Origin: Acanthaster planci
Taxonomy: Eukaryota > Echinodermata > Asteroidea > Valvatida > Acanthasteridae
Length of the DNA stretch: 64,000 nucleotides
NCBI RefSeq assembly: GCF_001949145.1
Contig: NW_019091478.1
Coordinates: 240,341 to 304,340, forward strand
Direction: 5' to 3'
The notes under the pieces were generated by a model. The model had not been told where the DNA came from. It ran no database searches and saw only the letters and a list, made by a program, of their open reading frames with translations. Both the position numbers and the translations under genes were made by a program. Within the stretch, counting starts at the first letter, position 1. Each line of letters opens with the position of its first letter. Positions 31,301 through 42,560 of this stretch are shown here, one piece after another.

Positions 31301-31685
31301 TCATTATCGCTGTCCGTCAGGCGTGAAGTTGAGGGCGCGTGACAGAGCATGCGGGCAGTCAATGGGGAGCAAGCTTTGTGGAGCCAAAATAGAAATAAGT
31401 GGTTCCCTCCTGTTTTATTGAAAGGAACGTTTGTTCTCGTATTTATCTGATGATTAAAAACCCTCTACTTTCTCAAAATGCTGTGGCGCCCTCTTGTGCC
31501 AACTTATTTACAGATTGAAGTAATTTTGTAATACATGTAATAACTTTCGTCCCAGGGTTCTTCACGTTTTCCAGCCTAAAGCAAGCAGTTATGTCAACCT
31601 GGACTACAGTGATACAGCAGCGTTTGCTCACGAGGACGAGGTTGACACTTATGCACACCCGGCCAATTGCATCAACACTCAGTAA
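27393..31685 (+). CDS. SLC46-like MFS transporter, tandem copy 2 (complete)
   Basis: Complete gene of five coding exons: 27393-28326, 28737-28871, 30396-30479, 30843-31011, 31556-31685 (1452 nt, 483 aa). All introns are GT-AG and phases 1,1,1,2 match at every junction. The start ATG has a strong context (AAGATGG). The protein begins MEDKHANFHRASRRC and has TVEPILIFID in TM1, a glycosylation sequon N49-Y-T, SDFVGRR at 99-105 (Asp100 corresponds to PCFT Asp109), a basic cytosolic mid-loop LETVKRRPFPRG, and PPFCWTPQIVG. The C-terminal cytosolic tail is acidic with YVNLDY. SLC46 proteins are proton-coupled plasma-membrane or lysosomal importers of folates, muropeptides and similar anions; the substrate here is unknown. 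Intron positions equal those of copy 1, so this is a tandem duplication. Confidence 0.93.
28737..28871 (+). CDS. SLC46 copy 2, exon 2
   Basis: 135 nt, acceptor CCTTTTTCAG, donor GTGAGT. The encoded protein is identical to the copy 1 exon 19645-19779, with three synonymous differences. The exon sits inside a 221-codon open frame that continues into both introns; the flanking parts are read-through. Confidence 0.92.
29788..29947 (+). mobile_element. MITE-like repeat, copy 2 (TGGGACAG family)
   Basis: Shares CCCTATACAC, CTATTGTTACC, ACATCCCCCTAGAAG, GACCAACA and GGCGGGGGGG with 13798-13993. Its outer ends are more diverged. It lies in SLC46 copy 2 intron 2, inverted relative to the neighbour at 30110-30290. 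Confidence 0.6.
30110..30290 (-). mobile_element. MITE-like repeat, copy 3 (inverted)
   Basis: On the minus strand it begins TGCCAGGCACGACTCTATGG and contains CCCTATACACGCTCC, AGTGTCACTTAACACC and CAATGACCAACAC, ending TGTCCCATAG. It is the same family as 13798-13993, with inverted ends ATGGGACAG. Confidence 0.65.
30396..30479 (+). CDS. SLC46 copy 2, exon 3
   Basis: 84 nt, phase 1 to 1, acceptor CTAAACAG, donor GTAATG. Encodes PVIGMFYLVPLPIVKTKISE followed by QVDDKEQ, homologous to 21496-21579. Confidence 0.9.
30843..31011 (+). CDS. SLC46 copy 2, exon 4
   Basis: 169 nt, phase 1 to 2, acceptor AATTTCAG, donor GTAAGT. Encodes the last two helices (AVFGCVAVVISLARFVSPIL and YTGAGILILPIIIN). Confidence 0.9.
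31556..31685 (+). CDS. SLC46 copy 2, exon 5 (C-terminal tail, stop)
   Basis: 130 nt from acceptor TCGTCCCAG, phase 2, to TAA at 31683-31685. Encodes LVLHVFQPKASSYVNLDYSD, then AAFAHEDEVDTYAHP and a short end. It is an acidic cytosolic tail with tyrosine motifs. The frame is kept exactly from exon 4. Confidence 0.88.
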
Positions 31686-31896
31686 CGACCTTTTCGATAG
31701 AAGTACAAGAGTTCGCTTATGGCACAGACTTGGATGACGGCTAATCTTTCCACCTTGGTGCCAAATCTCCTTGAAGATACGGTATGAAATCCAACGCCTA
31801 TTATAAACGCGTTTTTGCTTTAAATGTAAACATGTATCCGATAAAAAAAAAAGACTGATGGAAATTTGTTTCGGTATTCAGAAAGTGTTGCCACCC

Positions 31897-31902
31897 AATA
31901 AA
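31897..31902 (+). terminator. AATAAA poly(A) signal of SLC46 copy 2
   Basis: Canonical AATAAA about 210 bases after the stop codon, followed by the GT-rich CGTGTTTTGGTGT. This is the most likely 3' processing site. Confidence 0.6.
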
Positions 31903-34900
31903 CGTGTTTTGGTGTCAAATTAGACTTGAAATCAAGTTGGGAATTGGCCGAGTGTGGTCCACCTTCCTAGGGATGCGTTCGCGGTGCGGTTCGGAGTGCA
32001 GTTTTTAATAACACGCGGGAACGTTCGGTCAGTGCAACCTCGCTCCCTAATATGCGTGTTAGGTAGCGCCCGATTACCGACTTGAACAATTTGCAAGCCC
32101 TTTTGTGTATAACATATGGGGCTTGCTAACAGAATTGGACAGAGCAGAATCCCGATTACATGAATATTTATTTAAGGGGCAGTTTGATTGGTCAGCTGAA
32201 CGTTCATTAGCAACCACAGTCTTGTTGAAGAGGGTGTTTACTTTATTCTAAAAAGATGATTTACCATAAAAGCATCGGGGTTTTTCTACCAAAAAAGGTA
32301 GTTAATAGATTTGTTCTTGGAAATACGCGTACTTTGTCTTTAAGCATCGTATCAAAAGGGATATTAATGGAAGATATGAAAGAAACTGGCACTAATCAAA
32401 GATACTAATCCTTAGGATGAGTATGTTATGTAGTGTGAGCTACGATTGGCGCGCTCCATGGAAACGTATGGATATGTAGTGTAGTTGTTGCAACACGAAT
32501 ACCATCCATAATCAGGTTGATCGATCAAGTCGTCAGGTGCGCATCGAAACCCGGTACTGAGTAGCCCACGACCATGCGCCGTGTCTGGACTGAATCAGCA
32601 CTGCACGCCGGATCGCGGGCAACGGTGAACAGGCTCAGCACTAATTGTAAAACGACGCAGCACGCTGGCTCATATTGTACTGGACGAAAAACACGACCGA
32701 CTAACGACTTGATTTAAAGTCTACACCCAAATGTGTCATTGTGTCTAAATTTATAACACATCAAAACGTAGTTCTTTAAAAATAAACACCACAACGTCTT
32801 CTGCTTTGGATCATTGGCACCACAACTCGTTCATAAAGTGTTCGTAAAGGGCAGGGTCTAAAGGCCATAAAACATTAATACTTGTTTTTACAGTGTAAAC
32901 GCTTACAAACAGAACCCCATCACACCTCACATGACCTAAACTTGATTGAGGTTGAATTTCGGTGCACACCTTATCAATGGATATTTTATTTCCTTATTAA
33001 CTTTTGACAACTAAGCTACAGTTCGACATAACTTCAACAAAGACGTCAGTCCAATTTGTAATTGAAAAACAATCCGAAAAAAAACCTGAAAGAGGTTTGG
33101 GCCCATTGGCAAATGAATCCACACACGACATCTCTGACATGAGCCCTCATTGCAAAGAAACAAGCGATATTCACCATAGAACAAAGAATCGGAAAATCTG
33201 CCAGAAGCCGGCGTCGTCCGCAATAGTATGATTGTTCAAAAGAACATTCTGTAGGCCTAAAGGTCAAAGTTCGGTGTGAATTGAGTTTTCCATCATCGAC
33301 TTGGAAAATGCGACCCCTGTGTTCTGAGAAGCACATGCCTACGAGGGCAATTTCATTGTCCTGATGAAAAAAGGGCCGAATCGGGTGACAAGACGTGGCT
33401 TCGTTAGGCGACTTTGAGAGGATGGTTGGTAATTAAAATTTTGTCTTCTTCATCACCACTCCTTTAAGAAAGATTAAAAGACCTGAAGCCGCTGCTGATT
33501 TGTACGTTGTTCACGTATATGTTTTTAAAATTTCGATAAGCCTGAATGTTTCACTTTTTCCTCCGTGGATGGCATTATTTGCCTCACAGTAATTCTAAGA
33601 TACTATCTAAACATTTCATGTGTGTTCAACACACCACCTACATTTCTAGTGAAATATGGTTATCAAGAGTTTTGCAAATTTAGCGATTAAAATGATTTCA
33701 AAACAGAGGACATGAAATGCTAAACCTACTCAACTTCATCGCATCCCGCAAAAACTTTTATCATGAATTTGTCAGCATGTGAGATGTCTATTTGTTTACT
33801 GCTGCACGTGTCTTGAGAGCGATACCTGATTGATTAATCAACATGCTGTATCTATCGACCATCATCTCCATCCGCCCTGACTGCATGCGCTTTTGACAAC
33901 TATGAAGGGTTGTAAACTGGAACCCCTTAAAAGTGCCCACCTCAGGTGAGCCAGAAATGTCCATACACTTTGAGAGATTCGTATAAGTGAATGTATACAT
34001 TTTCAGTGCCCAGATGGAATTATTTACGCAGGAAACACCCAGACACGGAAAAGTGCATGTGCTATAGAACTGAGCAAACAGTGGGTCTGCGGCAAGCGAT
34101 ACTGTAGCATATTGGTGGGGTTATGTGTAGGATAGTGTATCCCGACGCCCGCGGCGGAGAGAGGCGTTTGGGGTTATTATACTGAGCAAATATGTATGCT
34201 CGCCGTCACAATGGGACGCGTTGAAAGGAATTTGCTCAATACTGGGTAAATTCTTCCCGAGTCGGTCATCATAATACGCTTCGGCGACATTCGATATGAC
34301 ATGAGACCGACATATTTGACGCGCTGTGGCGAACAGATTTAATTTAGCGCCGATCGAAGTGTACGGTGTCGATTCGGTACACAGGAGCACATACCACTGT
34401 ACTTGACATCCGACGAGAGAAAGATCTGTGTTAGGCACTAAGTGTAAAGAGTTGAATAAGTCGAATCTTTTGGAATAAGAATGTGTCATATGGAGGGAAC
34501 TAAGGGCGTGTCCGGGGTCCCCAGGTCAACGGGGGCCGTACCCTCCAAAAAGGGAGCCAAATATTTTCTTATTAATGAGAAAAAGGTGATTTGTTTGGTC
34601 TGTTTAATTTTACACCTTTCAAAGAGAGTGTAAAAAGTTTCCCAAATGTAGCCTCACCCTTCCAAAAAGCCATTAAACGTTACATGAAAGGTATTTCCAA
34701 ATTTCGCGCCTGCAAGATTGCCACCCTCCCTCCGGAAATTTGGGTTTTGGTCCGTCCTTGGAGGGTACTGGTCGCCATACTCTGGCATGGATATAAACAC
34801 GTGCATACATAAGAGAAGGGAAACGTAATACTTCTTCAAACTAAACCTCTCTAGAAATCGCTGAGCCAAGGATCAAGAGTAAACGGCCCGACGAAAGCTA

Positions 34901-36234
34901 AGGATTAACGGCCCATCATTCTTGGGTCGCACAGCGGTCTCTAATCGTCCCAGGATTTTTCACACCCGGTCCATTTGCGGGAGCGAGGTCCATACCCGAA
35001 AACCGCGCTCACCGGGCCGAGCCCCTGTCAGCGTACCCCCTCGAGCGCAGCATGCAGCGCCACGGTGATTTGACGTGGGAGAACGCGTGTCCATCATCAC
35101 TGTTCGTCGTTTGTTGATCTCCTTTCTGGGTAAGTGCTTTGGCTGGTTGCTTACACCTTCAAACACTCTAATACCCTTTCTCGATTTGTTCAATCCGTTG
35201 TCTCGCCTGTTCGTTTAATATGTCTATCCCTTTCTTGAATTTACTCACCTTTTATTATTTAATCACTTTAAATATTTGGACACAAAAAAGAAAATCATCG
35301 CTGGCAGGGGCTGTCCGGCGATGGGAAGTTAAAGAAATCCAAGCTGTCAGCAGAAGATGTGCATCCAAAATCGCTACCAACAGCATAGAAATATACTTGA
35401 ACAGAGGCATCCAAAACATGTAGTTGTTGAAAATATACACAATAAACAATCAAATCAGCGAATAAAGAGAGAAAGAACACACAGCATAGAGAAATGGCTG
35501 AGCAACCATTGAAAATGAAAATTAAAAACACGCACTTAAATACATAGAGACAGGTCAATTCGAGCACCATGCGTCCTCCAACAAGTTCAAATAAGAAACA
35601 TAAAAGGAATTAATGACTGTGTGCGTCGTACAGGGATTTAGTATTTGTGTTCCGACAGACCTCCGCAGGTCGGGTGATATCACAACGTGGAAATGGAGTA
35701 CTTGGACTTTTGTTGGTTTCAATACAGTTTGGGGGTTGCGCAACCTAGGAGGAAGGGATGGATGAGATGTGCAATCTCTTGGAACGTTTAAGCAAATAAT
35801 TACTTTCGAAATGTGTAGTGTTCTCATTATTGTTTCGAGGGATGGATGTTATGGATAGATTGAAATTCAGTGTCGTTTCTAAATGTGCCTTTTTTGCACC
35901 AATTTTCCCTCCTTAGAATGAATTCTTTCGACTTAAGTTTTTTTTTAAATTTTATGTCACTATGGTAACCGTGTGTCAATAGTTTAGGCTAAGATTGAAC
36001 ACAGACATAGGCTGAGGTGGGATTTGGACCTGAGACCTGGGAACACCAGAACCCATCGGTTCGAATCTTGCTTCACTCACCTTCTCTCGCCCAACCAATC
36101 AATTAAAACCATGATGGTCAGTTTCCCCTTGTGGTAGAGTAGCTTCATTTTATTGAGACTCTTACTTCATCTTTCAATGCTATTACAAATTTTAAAGTGG
36201 GGCTGAACATCACATAACGTTATAGAACAGGTAC

Positions 36235-36480
36235 TTGCCGGTCTGTTGTAATTAAAAACATTTATCGGTGCGCAATCGATGGTTCGAGGGACCCCGCAAT
36301 TAGCAGTAATTTGTCGAGCAGTTGGTGCGATCGATGGCCGAGCCAAACGGCGCGCCGGCTGCGGTTGATCCCGCCGACCCAGAGCGGACGTTCGGTGGTA
36401 TAGAAGGAGACCAGCACGGAGAGGGTGCTCGTCTGCTGCAGTAATTGGCATTGGGTTTATATAGAGGGGCTAATTAAAAT
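36235..36480. promoter_or_regulatory. candidate regulatory island with TAATT sites and TATATA
   Basis: CpG-rich block (GGCGCGCCGGCTGCGG) framed by GTAATTAAAA, GCAATTAGC, GTAATTTG, GTAATTGG and CTAATTAAAA, plus two ATCGATGG and a TATA-like TTTATATAGAGG at about 36457. Clustering of homeodomain cores in a CpG-rich patch suggests an enhancer or promoter. No adjacent coding exon was recognised. Confidence 0.3.
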
Positions 36481-39400
36481 GGCCAGGCCATCAAAATAGT
36501 CGATAGTAGCTTCAGTATTGGGAGGTCTGTTGGCTCACTTTTTGCTACGCATTGAGGATGTAAATGCATCCGTACAAGAGGCGTACATCAGAGAGTTCCG
36601 TCGGGGCATCGATATCTTGGCACCTGTATAGGCGCATTGGGCACCACATGAAGCATTTCGTATACAGCACAGGGATGTACCGTAATGGCACGCAAGTCAT
36701 TAAGTCATAAGTAAACACCTGAAGTAGCCTATTTTGACAGGAAATGCCATAACTTGATTTTGGCAAGGCAACTTTTATTTTTGCTCATTTTCTGACAAGC
36801 TGTTACCAGTCTGTGTTTCATTTAAGAGATGTAAGTGTTGTTTGACGGAGCCGAGGTATGAAAACAGAAAACAAGAATTTGGCGTATCAAACTCATTTTG
36901 GCATAAACTGACTCAGACGTGAAACTTATTATTATTTTTTACAACCAAATGTCCTCATTATACGTGGGTATTTGCACCATTCCAACACATTATTTTTTTT
37001 TTAAATGTATGCATTTTATAAATAGCATCAGCGCTTTTTATTCCTTTGAATTCCCCATATACAGGAAAGGTTTGTGCCCTTATAGTGATACGCAGCATTC
37101 CGTGTCTCCTTGTGCACGTGAAACATGACGTGAAGCGCGGCGTCTGAGTGACGTAAATGATGTTACACAGTGACCTGTTTTCCGTTTCTTGATGTGGACC
37201 TTCTGGATCAATGAACTGAGTTATAGTAGGCCTATTCAAGACACGACGCAACAAGAAAATATGTCACGGGCTTTGGGCCAATCTCTCCAGTTAGTCTCAA
37301 AACAAAATGGTCCCGCTTTCATTCTTTAGAACCTGTATTCATGGACGTTGACAGAATATTTTTCGGGGGTGTGGGATAGAGGACTACTTTTTCCAGGGCT
37401 AAAGCACTCATCAGCCACAAACTGATATAAACAATGAAGGGGGTTAATATTACTCCGACGTATACATCCCCTTTCCACTTTTTAGCGCCTCCCTCGCTTT
37501 GCCTCCCCTCTTTTTGTTTGCATTTTTTCCAGGGGAGGGGGGAAAGCGCTCTCCATTGCCCCACCTGCGAAACAACTGTCCCCATGGATATGGATGTCAG
37601 AGGCCTGCGAAAATTTAAGCATAAAAGACTGAAATCTCAAGTCAGAGCTTGTGAACTTTCAGTACCATGGCTTCCAAACACCGCCGATGCCGAAGCACCA
37701 TGCAGCCACAGTCACACAAATTATTAATTTCAACCGTCACTGTTTGTTTTTCAAAGTGACTTTTATATATTTCGATGTGATCACACATTACCAGAGACGA
37801 GGTATAAACAGATGGGAAAGGAAAGGTATAGCCACATTTCGGCAAGACTTGACGCTTAATTAGGGTTGTCGACTAGAATTAGTTCTGCCATGCGTCACGC
37901 TGTAAGCGGTGCGGATAACTGAGTGATAGAGATTAACCGGGTTGCCTGGGCTCGAGCCTTTAATAAACCTGGCCTGCCTTTCAGGCCTCAAACGTCTCCA
38001 AAGAAGATCCTTTAGTAAGTAGCCATGCTATCTACATTCTACCAAGAAAGTGCACGCGAACCATTCTTTCTAAGAAAGAAGGGATTGCAATAATTGTTGC
38101 GTAAACTGACCTCCATTAACGTGGATAACTCCGGTGTAATAAGCACAGGAGCGCCTACATGTATGCCTTTTCCTCCCCTTTTTAGCGAAGAAATAAACGA
38201 GTGTGATTTCAACGCATTCATTCAAAACAAGTACATAAGACTTGTTTGAAGGTGTTAAGGTGAACTGATGAATTTTTGCGTGGCTTCTCTTCGTGGACGG
38301 CCTTTTGGAGTTTAGGAGGACAAACCTTGGTAGAGGTGCCATAAGCCTCTGTTTTGAAATCAAGTGGGGGAGGGGAAGCTTACCCCGTCCCCCTCCGATC
38401 TACGCCCGTGGGAGGGGTTTGTTTGTAGGATACAGTATTGTCTCGGCTAACAGGTTCCCCCCCTACAAAAATAGTAAAACAAGTCGAGCAGAAGAGAGGG
38501 TCGACAACTAACTGCCATCTCCGAAGTGCGCCCAACGGATCTGGTTTCGCGCATGTTCAGATGGTGCACCCATCAGCACTGAGCATGGTTGTGCCTACAC
38601 GACTGTGTATGCACGTGCACACCGTTTGGGCCCCACGGGACGCGACGTGCTATACATCAAGGCGCTCTCTTTTCTCCATGCGCGGAGAGGATTTCATGTG
38701 TCTTGAAGGCGACTCCTCCGCCCACCATTTTGGAGGGCGCACTTCTAACACGCTCTGCCACAGCACTTCAAGCAAACGCGGTGTTCCAACCCAAACGGTC
38801 CCGGATGTGCACAGATTAGAGAGGTCAGGATATAAAAATCAACAAAACTTGATGGAAAAAACGCCCCCGCAAGGTCATCGGCAGTAAGACAATCACAATG
38901 ACAATAAAACCAATGAGTTCATGTGGAGTTTCTCTGTAAATGACCCCATTCTCCTAGATGACTGATGGCGCTGTTGATCACACGGACGTCTTTATACCTC
39001 ATGATTTATCTCAGTCTACGCCGGCTAATCGTGTTTCGTGACCGGGGATCAAAGACGTGGTGCACTCCCCCCCAAAAAAAAAAAAATAAAAAAAAACAAA
39101 AACAAAACAAAACATCGAGCTCCATCATTACAGTTACCAAGTCTCATCTTTGGGCTACACTTGTCTTGTCTGGTATCTGGGACAACGAACAGTCCCGACC
39201 TCGGAATCTAATCTCACTACAAGCAGCGACGAAAGTGGCTGTTAATTAACTCAATCGGGCCTGACGCTGGTAGTAGCCTCAGTCTCCAGTCGCAGTATCG
39301 ATTGAGACTGCAGTATCGTTAACTTCAACCTTGTCTTAATTTACTCACGACGGTGACACGGCGTTTTCAGCTCCGGCCGTGACAAGCCATCGTATTTATG

Positions 39401-42329
39401 TGGAGTTTACTAGTGCGTCAGTGGCGGGAGTCTTCATGTTATGACATAGATCAGTTTCAACTACCCGTATCTTAATATCCACATACCGTTTTGTGCAGAG
39501 CAAATGGTCAACCTGCATGCGTCTCGAGTCATTTCTAAATTTGCCTTGCTTGTTTGCCAGTTGATTTTTTTTTTCTGTTGAGACTAATACATGTATTCGT
39601 ATTAACTACTTAATTACCACTTGTGTACAAGTCAGTACCGTGAGGAAGGTGTATCAAGGAATGATTGCATCGTTAGCATTAAGAATATCGTCTTCCTGAA
39701 AAAAATGAATGAGCCTACGACAGCAATTTTCCAACTCTTGCACCATCTTCATCAAAGTGTTTGAACCTTTTGTCGACATCATAGGTGTCATCCTCGAATA
39801 CATCTTCCTTCGGGTGTCGACAGCCTTTGATACGCTATAGGGTGATGTTGACACCTAGTGGCGTAAATTTATGGCGGGGACTGGCGGGGGATGGGTGATG
39901 ACTTCAACCAAAAGTTTTCCCGTTCGTGAAAATTTGAAAAGGGGGGGGGGGAATTACAGGACACTACATGGCACTAGGTGGCGCTGTTTGCGATACAGAT
40001 GTACATCCATTTATGTGTAAACCTCTTTACGTTGCTCAAAACGGCATATTTATAGCTCTTCTACTTTTCCCCTTGCACAGTAGGCCTACCATTGAATACT
40101 CTTGGTTGTTAGGATGTAAGAAAAATACCTCAGAATCACGAAAAACCACGAAAAAGGTGGGGGATATATATCCCGATTCACTGTGGATATTCGCCCCTCT
40201 CTACACCCTACATTCAAACTCAAAGTTTGTCCATATGCCTAGTTTTTGCCATCGTGAGTGTGCAGATTATTTGTTTCGCATTTTTGCGCAGCACACACTC
40301 TTGTTATAATAATCTCCAAATTAAAACATGAAACAAACCGAACAAAGAAACACGAACATAAGGCATTAAGCTGCGCAGTATCCGTGCTGGTCTTCCATGG
40401 CTACATGTACTTTTTCAATTTCACTTCGCGGTGGAACTCGCATAATGATACACTCTACTCCCGTCTGCAAACTCGTCTTTCTCTACCTGTGTTTGTGTAA
40501 GGTTGGCCCGCTTGTCAGCAATTTTACAGTTGAGTAAATTAATGCCTTATAACTTGCGGTCTCGGAACAGTTTCTGGGACCATAAATCACACTCTTTTCA
40601 CATGACTGTGACCGAACATATACAACGCATAGCTAAAGGTGAGAAAAAAAATCGATGTATCTTACGCCCGTAAAAATATTATCGGTGCGTTAAAATCTTC
40701 TCGATGGAGAAGTGGCAGCCTGCGATTTGTGACAATATAGAGGACAGCTAGGGGAGCAGGACAGAGTGTTAATGCATTAGGTTGAATCGATAAGAGGTTT
40801 AATTAAAGAAACCGTGCCGTTAAACGGTCTCCAGGCTCCAGAACAAGGCGTCGCCGTGTTTACACTGTAAAAGCAGCGCTTAGTTCAGCACTTTTTCTAC
40901 CCACGTTTTTCACTTGTTAAAACTCACGACATGTTTGGATATTTTACATTGAAAAGCGTTTTTGAATGTTTTAAATTCTGAACGCTATCTCACGGTACAT
41001 GTTTAGCTTTGTATAATGCGCTTTAGCATTTAAACAGATTTCTAAAAGCATTTCAGTGCAATTATCTAAACATGTCGCGAGGGGACACACATTAAAAAGC
41101 GGGCGCAAAAACGTTTTCAGTGATATTTTTAAACTCACGGTTGAGCTCGGGAGCCTGTTCTTGATACGGGTTTCTTATTCTCAAGTTCGAACGCTCGAAC
41201 GGTGGGAACACGACCCAAGAACACGTACACTGTTCACACTCCCATCACACACCACTTCCTCGTCAGGGTTTTGCAGGAACATACGGGAAAACTCGTGAGA
41301 TTTTGATTGTAGCGAGAGGGCTTGCAAAGCCGCAGACAAGTGGAAGTTCTGCAAAATTGACATTAATAATTTTTCAGAGCACAGAAATGAATGTACCTTT
41401 GAAACAGAAAAGAATTCAGCCCAGTTACCTAAACATTAATCCCCGAAGAACGTTCCTAGGCTCTGCCAGTGCCGCGGCTTGCCACACACTTATACCAGCG
41501 ATAACTGGTTGTACATTCCCAACCCGACCCACGAACAACAAATCGAGCTCAGTGTTCGCGAACATACGAGAACAAGCCGCCCAAACTCAGCATTCGTTAC
41601 TTCATGGTCAGAACGGGATTGTAGCAATTTAAATTCAGTATTTAAAATGCCTTGTTTCTTGTTCTGTCTTCTAATTTTTATGACACTGACGAAGCAGGTC
41701 TATTTAGGCAGAGATTGCTGGGAAAATGAAAAAGACTCATTATTGATCAATTCATATTGATCAGTTATTTTTATTGACGTCCAAATATTGCCTTAACGCA
41801 AAAGTAGCATTTACGAAACCAGGAATTTTTTCGTACTGGCAAGCCGTCCTTTTATAATGTATATCATCCACAGTAGATTTTTTGTATTCAGTAACCTGCT
41901 ACTGCTGAAATGTACTAAAAGTCAAATTAATGTCTTACTGCTTTTCTAATTACGATAAAGATAGTGTTCTGTGAGTTTCAGTGACGACAGGGAGGTCGAC
42001 GAAAAGGCTGTATAACGTATCGTTTGGCAGTCGGGGTTCTTTCGAGGTTTTAGCCATGGACGGTTTGTATTGCTTGGCCTTTTATCTTCAAGCGAGATTT
42101 TCTCCAGAATGTAAGGCATTGTTAACTAGCCTTTAATGACAAACGTCCATGAATTCTCTGCAGTGTAGTCCTCGTGTTATTTCAAACATTTCCAATTAAA
42201 TCTTTAATCTTAGTTTCCAACATTATCCCCTCCTGTACCGGTAAACATGTGGCATTCCTCACCTCAACTGACCATCACGGGGCCTCGTTTACGGAACCAC
42301 ACATCTCAGAATGGCCCTCCCGGTATATT

Positions 42330-42560
42330 ACCCGTCCCGTTCGCACCTCAGCGCCACCACCAGCCCACCTTAATTACCCGCCCGTAAATATAGCCTTGAC
42401 ATTATCACCGTGGAAAAGACGCGGGCTATTTAGTTGGAAGGTTATGGCGCGGAATTAAATTGGCGCGTCTCAGCGGGCTGATCGCGGGAAATCACAGCCA
42501 GCAATCCCGCGCCAAGAACCTCGACAACGCTGCTGCCCCTCGTATAATAGCATCCCCAGA
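42330..42560. promoter_or_regulatory. candidate regulatory island with GGCGCG motifs
   Basis: Contains TTAATTACCCGCCCG, GGCTATTTAG, ATGGCGCGGAATTAAATTGG and CGCGTCTCAGCGGGCTGATC, then GCGGGAAATC (E2F-like). GC-rich against an AT-rich background, not open in any frame of note. Confidence 0.25.

Noticed and set aside
35990-36080. Possible tRNA-like B box (GGTTCGAATC)
   Set aside because: No matching A box or stems at the right spacing; not a tRNA or clear SINE.
38438-38887. 149-codon plus-strand ORF
   Set aside because: The composition (many His, Ser, Cys, Arg) looks like translated non-coding DNA; no domain or splice context, and part overlaps repeat-like G-rich sequence.
39654-39854. Minus-strand segment with protein-like phrase RFKHFDEDGARVGK in an alternative frame
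   Set aside because: The frame is only about 40 codons between stops, with no splice signals and no recognisable family.
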